Assembly (NCBI GenBank): GCA_963808455.1
Contig: CAWEHT010000059.1
Span: forward strand, 1 to 14,186
Source: CAWEHT01 sp963808455
Lineage (GTDB): Bacteria > Chloroflexota > Anaerolineae > CG2-30-64-16
DNA length: 14,186 nt
Reading direction: 5' to 3'
The position numbers and the translations under genes were made by a program. Of the stretch, positions 1 through 6,788 are shown one piece after another (position 1 is the first letter of the stretch; each line of letters opens with the position of its first letter). The notes below the pieces were generated by a model. That model was given only the letters and a program-made list of their open reading frames with translations. It was not told where the DNA came from and ran no database searches.

Positions 1-339
1 CAGCCAGCGCACCTGCCCGATCCAATCGCTATCCTCGGTGATGCGCAGCAAGCAGTCCAAGGCATCGATCAACCCGGATAGCGTGAAACTTTGCTGCGTG
101 GCGAGAATAATCCCGCCATGGGCAGGGTATCGGGCGGCCAGACGCACAAAGTCCTTAGCATTGAAGGTCAGGATGCAGCGTCCTTGTGCAGTTGCGCCAA
201 GAAGCTGTTCTTCGTCGGTGGCGTCCAGAGGTGCCCACGACGTAGGCGTACGCGTAATGTCAGGCCCTCGCTGCTGCAACGCTTCCTGCAAGGCTCGTCT
301 TGAAGTATCCGCATCCAGGTGTAAGCGTGGCTTACTCAC
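1..339 (-). CDS. DUF5615 family PIN-like protein, partial (runs off the window)
   Basis: The minus-strand frame starts with GTG at 339 and stays open for 113 codons to the window edge, so the C-terminus is missing. It begins MSKPRLHLDADTSRRALQEA and contains GATAQGRCILTFNAKDFVRL. This is the pattern of DUF5615 (Mut7-C-like, PIN-fold) proteins: an early Asp pair in LDAD and a second acidic site in TFNAKDF. The family is a predicted ribonuclease toxin, usually encoded next to a DUF433 protein, which is exactly the arrangement here. The GTG overlaps the TGA of the upstream DUF433 gene as GTGA (336-339), so translation is probably coupled. Toxin activity is inferred from family and context only. 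An alternative is a PIN-like protein acting outside a toxin-antitoxin role. Confidence 0.78.
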   Translation of the reverse strand, partial: MSKPRLHLDADTSRRALQEALQQRGPDITRTPTSWAPLDATDEEQLLGATAQGRCILTFNAKDFVRLAARYPAHGGIILATQQSFTLSGLIDALDCLLRITEDSDWIGQVRWL

Positions 340-746
340 GGCAGCCGCGTAGTCCCGGCCTGCGCCAGCTTCTCGTCGGCCTCGATCAGCATGTCCATCT
401 CGGCCCGATGGCTTTCATAGAAACGCAGGCACTCTTCGATTTGGCGCGGAAAGAGCGAGTACTGCGAAGCGATTTCCTCTGCCGCCATCTCCCAAACCCG
501 GCTAGCCAGTACAATCGTCTGGACTCGCAGGCCAGTGCCCCGCAAAACCGGCTGCGGAACACCGGAAGCGCCTCGCCGGTAGACAATACCGGGGAACGCC
601 GGATCTTCCATACCCGTACTCAGCTCACCGACCTTCTCGGCTACCGACCACAAAATGAACTGGTTGAGTGAAACACCTTGTTGGTCAGCCAAGGCTTCAG
701 CCTCGTGTTTCAGCTTTTCAGGCAGGTTCAAGGCATAGCGTGCCAT
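336..746 (-). CDS. DUF433 domain / HicB-like antitoxin-type protein
   Basis: This is a protein of about 136 residues. The N-terminus (MARYALNLPEKLKHEAEALA) resembles the ribbon-helix-helix part of HicB-like antitoxins. The C-terminal half, with VLRGTGLRVQTIVLASRVWE and a following segment on choosing when to stop scanning frames, matches DUF433, a small helix-turn-helix-like domain that commonly partners DUF5615 proteins. I place the start at the ATG at 746, because GGAGG (751-755) lies 5 bases upstream. The ATG at 749 is only 2 bases from it. The ATG at 785 lies inside the promoter/operator palindrome and would have no leader. The gene precedes and overlaps by 4 bases the DUF5615 gene. Its likely job is to neutralise that partner and repress its own promoter. 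Function is inferred from family and layout. Confidence 0.82.
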   Translation of the reverse strand: MARYALNLPEKLKHEAEALADQQGVSLNQFILWSVAEKVGELSTGMEDPAFPGIVYRRGASGVPQPVLRGTGLRVQTIVLASRVWEMAAEEIASQYSLFPRQIEECLRFYESHRAEMDMLIEADEKLAQAGTTRLP

Positions 747-757
747 CATAGCCTCCG

Positions 758-785
758 ATGTGGTATAAAACATATTATACCACAT
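758..785 (-). promoter_or_regulatory. Perfect 11-bp inverted repeat: probable autoregulatory operator
   Basis: The arms ATGTGGTATAA (758-768) and TTATACCACAT (775-785) are exact reverse complements separated by six bases. On the minus strand the repeat contains the extended -10 TGGTATAAT and ends just upstream of the ribosome binding site of the DUF433 gene. A dimeric repressor bound here would block RNA polymerase. Autoregulation by the antitoxin is the usual arrangement for such modules, but it is inferred here. Confidence 0.75.
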
Positions 786-802
786 CTAGCGACACACAAC
801 AA
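774..802 (-). promoter_or_regulatory. Sigma-70-type promoter of the DUF433/DUF5615 module
   Basis: Read on the minus strand, TTGTTG (802-797) is followed after exactly 17 bases by a perfect -10 hexamer TATAAT (779-774). The -10 is preceded by TG-n, making it an extended -10. The -35 is weak (three of six consensus bases). Transcription would start near 767, about 20 bases before the chosen ATG at 746. Confidence 0.65.
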
Positions 803-1087
803 GGTCTCTGACGGAAATCCACTCATAGACGGGCTGGCTTTTCTGGTTCCAATTGGTGCTGACGAGGGATGGAAGCACGCCAGCAATACTCGAAGAAGAC
901 AGGTGTCTTTCCAGGTAGCCACAAATGATAATCTTGTCGGCCCGGAAGCGATTTCCGCTGTCGTTGCGCAAAACTTACGTTAGATGAAGCGATGCATCCC
1001 CAGATAGTGCGACTTTGGCGTTCAATGAGAGTGATTAGCGGTGTGTCGGATCACCAACGCGCCTTCCTATATTTTACACATGACCAA
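803..1087. other. Intergenic stretch between divergent promoters, no recognised gene
   Basis: This stretch separates the toxin-antitoxin-like promoter from the SufR promoter. Short open frames exist on both strands (for example 786-971 minus and a plus frame ending at 983). Neither shows a motif, a ribosome binding site or a family resemblance that I can support. The base composition is less GC-rich than in the SUF genes. It may hold upstream regulatory sequence or decayed coding sequence. Confidence 0.4.
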
Positions 1088-1116
1088 TTGACAAAAATCG
1101 CTTTGCGTGGTATCGT
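1088..1116 (+). promoter_or_regulatory. Sigma-70-type promoter of sufR, probably also of the SUF operon
   Basis: A perfect -35 TTGACA (1088-1093) is followed after 17 bases by TATCGT (1111-1116). The -10 matches four of six consensus bases and is preceded by TGG, giving an extended -10. Transcription would start about 1122-1124, roughly 30 bases upstream of the sufR ATG at 1155. This is the best promoter in the plus-strand half. SufR-type proteins normally repress their own promoter, so the operator probably overlaps this region. I could not identify a convincing palindrome. Confidence 0.7.
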
Positions 1117-1154
1117 GTCTCCGGGTAGCAGAAACCGGGCTGAAAGTGGGCGGC

Positions 1155-1784
1155 ATGATCGAAAAACGAGCCATCGGCAATCCGGCCGGCGCCCTGCTGG
1201 CCTTGCTCCAGCGGCGCGGCCCGCAGACCATCAAGGAGCTCGAGGCAGGGCTCGGCGTGACGGCCACCGCCGTGCGCCAGCAGCTGACCGGCTTGCTGGC
1301 CGATGACTACATCGAGCAGCAGGAAACCCGCGGCGCCGGACGTGGGCGGCCTCGCCACGTCTACTCGCTCACGAGTAAAGCGCGGGCCCTTTTCCCGCAG
1401 CACTATGACGAGTTGACGCACACCCTTCTGGGCGAAATCCTGATCACCGAGGGGCCGGAGAAGGTCCGGCTGCTGCTGAGGCGCCTCAGCGAGCGGCTGG
1501 CCGAGCAGTACGCCGGCCAGATCGCCAGCCGCGAGCCGGCCGGCCGGGCGGCCGAGCTGATCGAGTTGCTCGGTGCCAAAGGGATCATGGCCGAGGTCGA
1601 GGTGATGCCGACCGGCCTGTTCTTCCGTGAGTTCAACTGCCCTTACTACCTGCTGGCCCACGAATATCGCGCTATCTGTGACATGGAGCAAGGGATGATC
1701 GCCCAGGTGCTCCAGGGCTCGGTTTCCCTGGTATCCTGCTCGCTGGACGGCCACCATGGCTGCCAGTTCAAGGTCGAGAACTGA
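1155..1784 (+). CDS. sufR: SufR-type iron-sulfur-sensing transcriptional repressor
   Basis: This 209-residue protein has an N-terminal winged helix-turn-helix at about residues 20-75. The recognition region includes LGVTATAVRQQLTGLL and the wing GRGRPRHVYSLT. The C-terminal part carries four cysteines at 162, 175, 195 and 203, consistent with [Fe-S] ligation as in SufR. SufR senses cluster status and represses the suf operon when clusters are plentiful. Spacing is C-x12-C-x19-C-x7-C: the first gap matches that described for cyanobacterial SufR, the later ones do not. The ATG at 1155 is chosen because the in-frame GTG at 1107 lies within the -10 region of the promoter and could not be on the transcript. 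The Shine-Dalgarno sequence is weak. Placement directly before sufC supports the role. An ArsR/DeoR-type regulator with another metal ligand is the alternative. Confidence 0.88.
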   Translation: MIEKRAIGNPAGALLALLQRRGPQTIKELEAGLGVTATAVRQQLTGLLADDYIEQQETRGAGRGRPRHVYSLTSKARALFPQHYDELTHTLLGEILITEGPEKVRLLLRRLSERLAEQYAGQIASREPAGRAAELIELLGAKGIMAEVEVMPTGLFFREFNCPYYLLAHEYRAICDMEQGMIAQVLQGSVSLVSCSLDGHHGCQFKVEN

Positions 1785-1839
1785 GCCCAACCCGTGGTAA
1801 TTAGTGCATGTGCGGGGAACATCTTCGGTAGCAGCGTCT

Positions 1840-1900
1840 GTCATTCTGAGCGGGTATGCGAGCCGGCCTATGCCGCGGCGAGCCGCAAGCGAAGAATCCG
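1840..1900. repeat. Dispersed intergenic repeat, copy 1
   Basis: The left end GTCATTCTGAGCGGGT and the right end GCGAAGAATCCG, with CGGCGAGCC before the right end, are shared with a second copy at 9241-9300. The middle differs. It sits in the 182-base gap between sufR and sufC. Repeats bounded by CATTCTGAG and GAAGAATC are common between genes in Chloroflexota and some other phyla, from memory. Function is unknown. Confidence 0.7.
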
Positions 1901-1966
1901 TCTCGGTGCCACCGAAAGGGCCCCCTGTTTCTGCATTAGGAACATTTACCGAACGTAAGGAGTGAC

Positions 1967-2809
1967 GTGTCTATGCCTGCCGAGCTTGTCGTGAAAGACC
2001 TGCATGTCAGCGTCGAGAACAAGGAGATCCTGCGAGGGGTCAACCTGACCGTGCGCCAGGGGGAAGTGCACGCCCTGATGGGCCCGAACGGGTCGGGCAA
2101 GAGCACGCTGGCCTACACCGTGGCCGGGCATCCCCATTACAAGGTGCTGAGCGGCGATGTGTTGCTGAACGGTGAGAGCATCCTGGGCTTGCAGGCCGAC
2201 CAGCGCGCCAAGGCTGGGCTCTTCCTGGCGTTCCAGTACCCGACGGCCATCCCGGGCGTGAGCATGGCCAACTTCTTGCGCCAGGCGGTCAGCGCCGTGC
2301 GCGGCTACACCGACCGGGCCAAAGCCGCGGTGGCCGAGGGCGGCAGCGCCGGGCAGATCGGCTCCGAGCTGGTGCCGATGCGTGAGTTCCGCAAGGAGCT
2401 GACCGAGAAGATGGACAGGCTGCACATCGACGCCAGCTTTGCCCGCCGTTACCTGAACGACGGCTTCTCGGGCGGCGAGAAGAAGCGCGCTGAGGAATCC
2501 TGCAGATGGCCATGCTGGAACCGAAGATCGCCATCCTGGACGAAACGGACTCGGGCCTCGACATCGATGCCCTGCGCGTCGTGGCCGAGGGCGTCAACAG
2601 CCTGGTGGGCCCCAACCTGGGCGCCTTGCTCATCACGCACTACCAACGGCTGTTGAACTACATCAAGCCCGGCTTCGTCCACGTCTTCTATAACGGCCAG
2701 ATCGTCCTCTCGGGAGGCCCGGATCTGGCCCTCGAGCTCGAAGGCAAAGGGCTACCGCTGGATCCGCGACCAGTTCGGCGAGCCCCTGGCAGGTGTCGAG
2801 ATAGAGTAG
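1967..2809 (+). CDS. sufC: SufC, ATPase of the SufBCD scaffold (two frameshifts)
   Basis: SufC is the ABC-type ATPase that powers cluster assembly on SufB-SufD in the cytoplasm. Visible motifs are Walker A GPNGSGKST (residues 39-47), the Q-loop FQYPTAIPG, signature SGGEKKR (2468-2488), Walker B IAILDETDSGLD and the H-loop ITHYQ. The frame breaks at about 2492-2497, where ...KRAE must shift to reach ILQMAMLEPK. It breaks again at 2743-2751, where one extra A in GGCAAAGGG must be skipped to read GYRWIRDQFGEP up to TAG at 2807-2809. The two shifts cancel, leaving a full-length product of about 280 residues, so sequencing errors are likely. AAGGAG (1957-1962) precedes two candidate starts, GTG 1967 (4 bases away) and ATG 1973 (10 bases away). 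I cannot decide between them. sufB follows 16 bases later. Confidence 0.9.
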
Positions 2810-2825
2810 AGGGAGTCTATCAACC

Positions 2826-4242
2826 ATGGCAACCGAAGCGGACCGCACAGCCCTGGCGGGGCTCAAAGACCAATACAAGTTCGGCTGGAACCAGCCCGAG
2901 AAATACGCGTTTCAAGGCGCGCAAGGGGCTCGACCATGACATCGTCGAGCAGATCAGCCGGATGAAGGGCGAGCCGGAATGGATGCGTAAGTTTCGCCAC
3001 GACGCGCTCGACATCTTTCTGGCCAAGCCGGTGCCCAAGTGGGGACCCGACCTGGGGGCCATCGACTACGACGAGATCTATTACTACATCAAGCCGGTCG
3101 AAGCGCAGGGCAAGACCTGGGATGACGTGCCGAGCGATATCAAGGAGACCTTCGACAAGCTGGGCATCCCCGAGGCCGAGCGCAGGTTCCTGGCCGGCGT
3201 GGGCGCGCAGTATGAATCGGAGGCCGTCTACCATTCGCTGCGCAAGGAATGGGAGAAGCAGGGCGTCATCTTTACCGACAGCGACAGCGGGCTGCGCGAG
3301 CACGAGGATATGTACCGCGAGTATTTCGGCACCATCGTCCCGCCAACCGACAACTTCACGGCGGCCCTCAACAGCGCCGTCTGGTCGGGCGGCTCGTTCG
3401 TGTACGTGCCGAAGGGCGTCAAGCTGGATATCCCTCTGCAGGCCTATTTCCGCATCAACGCCCAGAGCATGGGCCAGTTCGAGCGCACGACGATCATCGT
3501 CGACGAGGGCGCCAGCGTGCACTACGTCGAAGGCTGTACGGCGCCCATCTACGCCAAAGACTCGTTCCACAGCGGCGTCATCGAGATCCTGGTCAAGAAA
3601 GGCGGCCGCTGCCGCTACACGACCATCCAGAACTGGTCAACCAACGTCTACAACCTGGTCACCCAGCGCGCCATTGTGCAGGAAGGCGGCACCATGGAGT
3701 GGGTGGACTGCAACCTGGGCTCGAAGATCACCATGAAGTACCCGTCGATCTACATGATGGGCGAGGGCGCGCACGGCCAGATCCTGTCTATGGCCTTCGC
3801 CGGCCGGGGGCAGCACCAGGACACCGGCGGCAAGCTGATCCACGCGGCCCCCAACACGTCGAGCCAGCTCATCTCGAAGTCGATCAGCAAGGCGGGTGGA
3901 CGGGCCAGCTATCGCGGCCTGCTCAAGATCGCCAAGGGTGCCCACGGCGCCAAATCGAACGTCGTCTGCGATGCCTTGCTGCTGGACGAGCACAGCCGGT
4001 CCGACACCTATCCTTACATCGAGGTCGACGAGGACGATATCAGCATCGGCCACGAGGCGTCCGTGAGCAAGATCGGCGAGGAGCAGCTCTTCTACCTGAT
4101 GAGCCGCGGCCTGACCGAGGACGAGGCCAGCGCCATGATCGTGTCCGGCTTCATCGAGCCCATGGTCAAGGAGCTGCCGATGGAGTACGCTGTGGAAATG
4201 AACCGGCTGATCCAGCTTCAGATGGAAGGGTCCGTAGGGTGA
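2826..4242 (+). CDS. sufB: SufB, core scaffold subunit of SufBC2D (one frameshift)
   Basis: SufB binds the nascent [Fe-S] cluster in the SufBC2D complex and receives sulfur from SufS. The ATG at 2826 opens MATEADRTALAGLKDQYKFG. The frame must be moved by one base at about 2910-2913 (one extra T in GCGTTTCAAG), otherwise it stops near 2937. Bridged, the protein is 471 residues, the normal length. It has the SufB/SufD beta-helix core, including FVYVPKGVKLDIPLQAYFRI. Cys381 in VVCDALLL aligns by spacing and context with E. coli SufB Cys405, and His409-Glu410 in GHEASVSKIGEEQ with His433-Glu434, the sites implicated in sulfur transfer and cluster formation at the SufB-SufD interface. The stop overlaps the sufD start by 4 bases. 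The shift lies in a short homopolymer, so an error is more likely than decay. Confidence 0.93.
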
Positions 4243-5595
4243 ACGATCTAAAGCCCCTGGCCGAACTTGAGATCTCCGCGGCGGGCGTCGAGGCGCTGGC
4301 CGCCGCGCGGGGCGAGCCCGAATGGCTGCGCGAGTTCCGGCGCAAAGCCTGGCGCTTCTTCGAGGAGATGCCCTGGCCGACCGGCAACGAGGAGACGTGG
4401 CGGCGCACGAAGCTGACCGGCTTCAGGCTCGAAGATTTCCGGCCCTTCCCGGCCGGCGGCCCCAGCGCGCCGCGCCCCCTGGCCGCGCCGGGCGCCGAGC
4501 TGCCGGCAGAGGTCGGCAAGAGCCTGGCGGAGGTGGAGAGCGCCGGCAGCCTGGCGCTGGTGGAGGGCGCGCCGGCGTACGCCACGCTGGCCGCCGACCT
4601 GGCCGCGCAGGGCGTGATCTTCACCGATCTGGCCACCGCGCTGCGCGAGCACGAGGGCCTGGTGCAGCGGCATTTCGGCCGGGCCGTCGCCATCGACGAG
4701 AACAAGTTCGAGCGCGCTGCACTACGCGCTGTGGGAGGGCGGCACCTTCCTCTACGTGCCGCGCAACGTCTCCGTCAAGCTGCCAATGCAGGCCGTGGTG
4801 AGCCTGGGCGGCGGGGGCGACGGGGCAGCCGCTCGCCGGGCCGGCTTCCACCACACCCTGGTGGTCACCGAGGAGGGCGCCAATGTGACGCTGGTCGAAG
4901 ACTTCCTCGGGGCCGAGGAGGGCCTGCAGGACAGCGTGATCGAGCTGCTGCCCGGCCCAAACAGCCAGCTGCATTACCTGCACCTGCAGAACCTGGCCAC
5001 GAGCGCCTGGAATTTCAGCACGCAGCGCATCTTGCTGGCGCGTGATAGCCTCGTGCGCTACTTCATCGGGTCGTGGGGCAGCCGGCTGACCAAGGCCTGG
5101 ATCACCATGGACCTGAACGAGCCTGGCAGCCACGGCGAGCTGCTCGGTCTTTATTTCCCCGCGGGGCGCCAGCACCTGGACCACCACACCAATCAGCTGC
5201 ATCGGGCCGACCATGCCACCAGCGACCTGCTCTTCAAGGGCGCTTTGAAGGAACGGGCCCGGTCGGTCTACCAGGGCTACATCAAGGTCTGGCCGGGCGC
5301 TCAGAAGACGAACGCCTATCAGGCCAACCGCAACCTGCTGTTGAGCAAGAACGCCCGCGCCGACAGCATCCCGGGGCTGGAGATCGAGGCCGATGACGTG
5401 CGCTGCACCCACGGCGCCACGGCCAGCCAGCTGCCCGACGAATACGTCTTCTATCTGATGGCGCGCGGCATCGACCGGACGAACGCTGAACGCCTGATCG
5501 TTCAGGGCTTTTTCGAGGAAGTGCTGGACCGCATACCCGTTCCCGGTGTGCGCAACAAGCTTGAAAACGAGATCGCCAGCAAGGTTGGGCTGTGA
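4239..5595 (+). CDS. sufD: SufD, scaffold subunit of SufBC2D (one frameshift)
   Basis: SufD pairs with SufB and is needed for iron entry into the scaffold. The GTG start at 4239 overlaps the sufB stop as GTGA (4239-4242), which implies translational coupling. The frame must be shifted at about 4710-4718 (GAGCGCGCTGCAC, one base extra or two missing) to continue from NKFE into LHYALWEGGTFLYVPRNVSV. Bridged length is about 451 residues, normal for SufD. The C-terminal half is well preserved. Cys389 and His391 in RCTHGAT correspond to E. coli SufD Cys358 and His360, the interface residues. The N-terminal region (to about residue 150) is variable and Ala/Gly/Pro-rich, as is common in SufD. The protein is a paralogue of SufB; its order in the operon and the RCTHGAT motif identify it as SufD. 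Confidence 0.92.
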
Positions 5596-5620
5596 GGCCG
5601 GAAGCGCCGGCATGACCTGG

Positions 5621-5645
5621 GAGCGCCGGCATCCTTGCCGGCCTC
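5621..5645 (+). other. GC-rich hairpin between sufD and the rhodanese gene
   Basis: GCCGGCA (5625-5631), loop TCCT and TGCCGGC (5636-5642) form a perfect 7-bp stem. It extends by GAG/CTC across one bulged C. The phrase GAGCGCCGGCAT is nearly repeated upstream at 5603-5612 as AAGCGCCGGCAT. No T-run follows, so it is not a clear terminator. It could stabilise the upstream transcript or be a small dispersed repeat. Confidence 0.5.
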
Positions 5646-5721
5646 TGGGTTCGCTGACGTAGCCGGCAGGTTGATGTGCGAGCGAAGTGTGATGTGTGGT
5701 GCAGGGCGTGGAGTTGTGACG

Positions 5722-6615
5722 ATGGAGATCACGCAAACGGGCAGGGCTGTAGCGCAGGTCGGCGCCGGCACGGGCTACGCGCACCCCGATAAACTGGTCA
5801 GCACGGCCTGGGTGGCCGAACACCTCGATGACCCGATGATACGGATCGTCGAATCGAACGAGGACTTCTTGCTGTACTCGCGCGGCCACATCCCGGGCGC
5901 GGTGCAGATCGATTGGGTGGCCGACCTGAACGACCCGGTCAGGCGCGACTACCTTGACCGCGGGCATTTCGAGCAGCTGATGTCGCGCAACGGCATCGCC
6001 AACGACACCAGGGTGATCTTCTATGGCGACAAGAACAACTGGTGGGCGTGCTACGCGCTGTGGGCTTTCGAGCTGTTCGGGCATACCGGCAGCGCCATCG
6101 TTGACGGGGGTCGTCTGAAATGGGAGCACGAGGGCCGGCCCATGACCAAAGGAGTGCCATCCTATCCGCCCACCAGGTACCGTGCGCCCGAGCGCTCCGA
6201 CGCCCCCATCCGGGCGTTCCGCGAGGACGTGATGCGACACCTGGCTGATGCCCGGCCCTTCGTAGACGTGCGCAGCCCGGGCGAGTTCACCGGCCAGCTC
6301 TTTCACATGGAAGGCTACCCGCAGGAAGGGGCTCTGCGCACGGGGCACATCCCGGGGAGCGTCAATGTGCCCTGGGCCAGGGCGGCCAACACGCTGGACG
6401 GCACGTTCAAGCCTGCCGATGAGCTGCGCGACATCTACGAGCTGGAGCAGGGGTTGGCGCCGTCCCAGGACGTCATAGTATACTGCCGCATCGGTGAGCG
6501 CTCAAGCCACACCTGGTTCGTGCTCAAGTACCTGCTGGGCTACCCCAGGGTGCGCAACTACGACGGCAGCTGGACCGAATGGGGCAATCTGGTGGGCGTG
6601 CCGATCGAGAGATAG
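5722..6615 (+). CDS. Two-domain rhodanese, thiosulfate/3-mercaptopyruvate sulfurtransferase-like
   Basis: This 297-residue protein has two tandem rhodanese domains, the layout of SseA/CysA-type sulfurtransferases. The N-terminal domain (about 25-145) contains SRGHIPGAVQIDW but has Asp103 (FYGDKNNWWACY) where an active site Cys would be, so it is structural. The C-terminal domain (about 165-297) has RTGHIPGSVNVPW and the active loop CRIGERS with Cys255. Such enzymes move sulfane sulfur from thiosulfate or mercaptopyruvate to an acceptor. Its place between sufD and sufS suggests a side route of sulfur into cluster assembly or sulfur detoxification, which is inference. The start at 5722 is chosen for GGAG (5710-5713) eight bases upstream; earlier in-frame TTG and ATG codons lack this. 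The frame is intact. Confidence 0.87.
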   Translation: MEITQTGRAVAQVGAGTGYAHPDKLVSTAWVAEHLDDPMIRIVESNEDFLLYSRGHIPGAVQIDWVADLNDPVRRDYLDRGHFEQLMSRNGIANDTRVIFYGDKNNWWACYALWAFELFGHTGSAIVDGGRLKWEHEGRPMTKGVPSYPPTRYRAPERSDAPIRAFREDVMRHLADARPFVDVRSPGEFTGQLFHMEGYPQEGALRTGHIPGSVNVPWARAANTLDGTFKPADELRDIYELEQGLAPSQDVIVYCRIGERSSHTWFVLKYLLGYPRVRNYDGSWTEWGNLVGVPIER

Positions 6616-6686
6616 GCAGCCCCCGCCCACGGTGGGAAGATGCCGGGGTCGGGCGTGGCCGGCCCGGCGTGAGGGCCAGGGATCAG

Positions 6687-6779
6687 ATGGACCGTCAGGA
6701 ACAGATCGATTTCATCTTGGAGCACTACGAGCACCCGTTCCGGCACGGGCCCATCGCCGATGCTACAATAGCGCAATGA
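6687..6779 (+). CDS. 30-residue SufU/NifU-like N-terminal remnant or leader ORF
   Basis: This ORF begins MDRQEQIDFILEHYEHPFRH and ends with TGA at 6777-6779. Its FILEHYEHP-x4-GPIADA pattern matches the N-terminal helix of IscU/SufU/NifU scaffolds and parallels EILDHYKHP-x2-FG in the sufU gene downstream. The metal-binding Cys sites that should follow are absent, so it cannot be a working scaffold. No strong Shine-Dalgarno precedes it. Its TGA overlaps the start of the GAGGAGGA ribosome binding site of sufS. It could therefore be a leftover of an earlier sufU copy, or a short leader coupling translation to sufS. A TACAAT box with TGn before it (6764-6769) might also act as a -10 for sufS, but no -35 is visible. 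Confidence 0.5.
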   Translation: MDRQEQIDFILEHYEHPFRHGPIADATIAQ

Positions 6780-6788
6780 GGAGGACTT

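Noticed and set aside
747..785. Earlier ATG (785) for the DUF433 gene
   Set aside because: It is at the far arm of the promoter palindrome, upstream of the expected transcript start. The ATG at 746 has a proper ribosome binding site.
1107..1154. Upstream GTG start for sufR
   Set aside because: It overlaps the promoter -10 region, so it would lie upstream of the transcript start. The extra residues do not resemble the family.
2506..4242. A single 578-codon frame that looks like a SufC-SufB fusion protein
   Set aside because: It joins the SufC tail to SufB only because of the +1 shifts near 2746 and 2911. Correcting them restores a SufC stop at 2807-2809 and a separate SufB start at 2826.
5621..5645. 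Rho-independent terminator after sufD
   Set aside because: The hairpin is strong but has no T-run, and the gene order argues for read-through into the rhodanese and sufS.
4621..6348. Long minus-strand open frame opposite sufD and the rhodanese gene
   Set aside because: It is antisense to two well-identified genes in GC-rich DNA. Its sequence is low-complexity with no recognisable domain.
6741..6769. Internal promoter for sufS (TGCTACAAT)
   Set aside because: The extended -10 is plausible, but no -35 is visible at a suitable distance and the box lies within the short SufU-like ORF. It is not listed as a feature.
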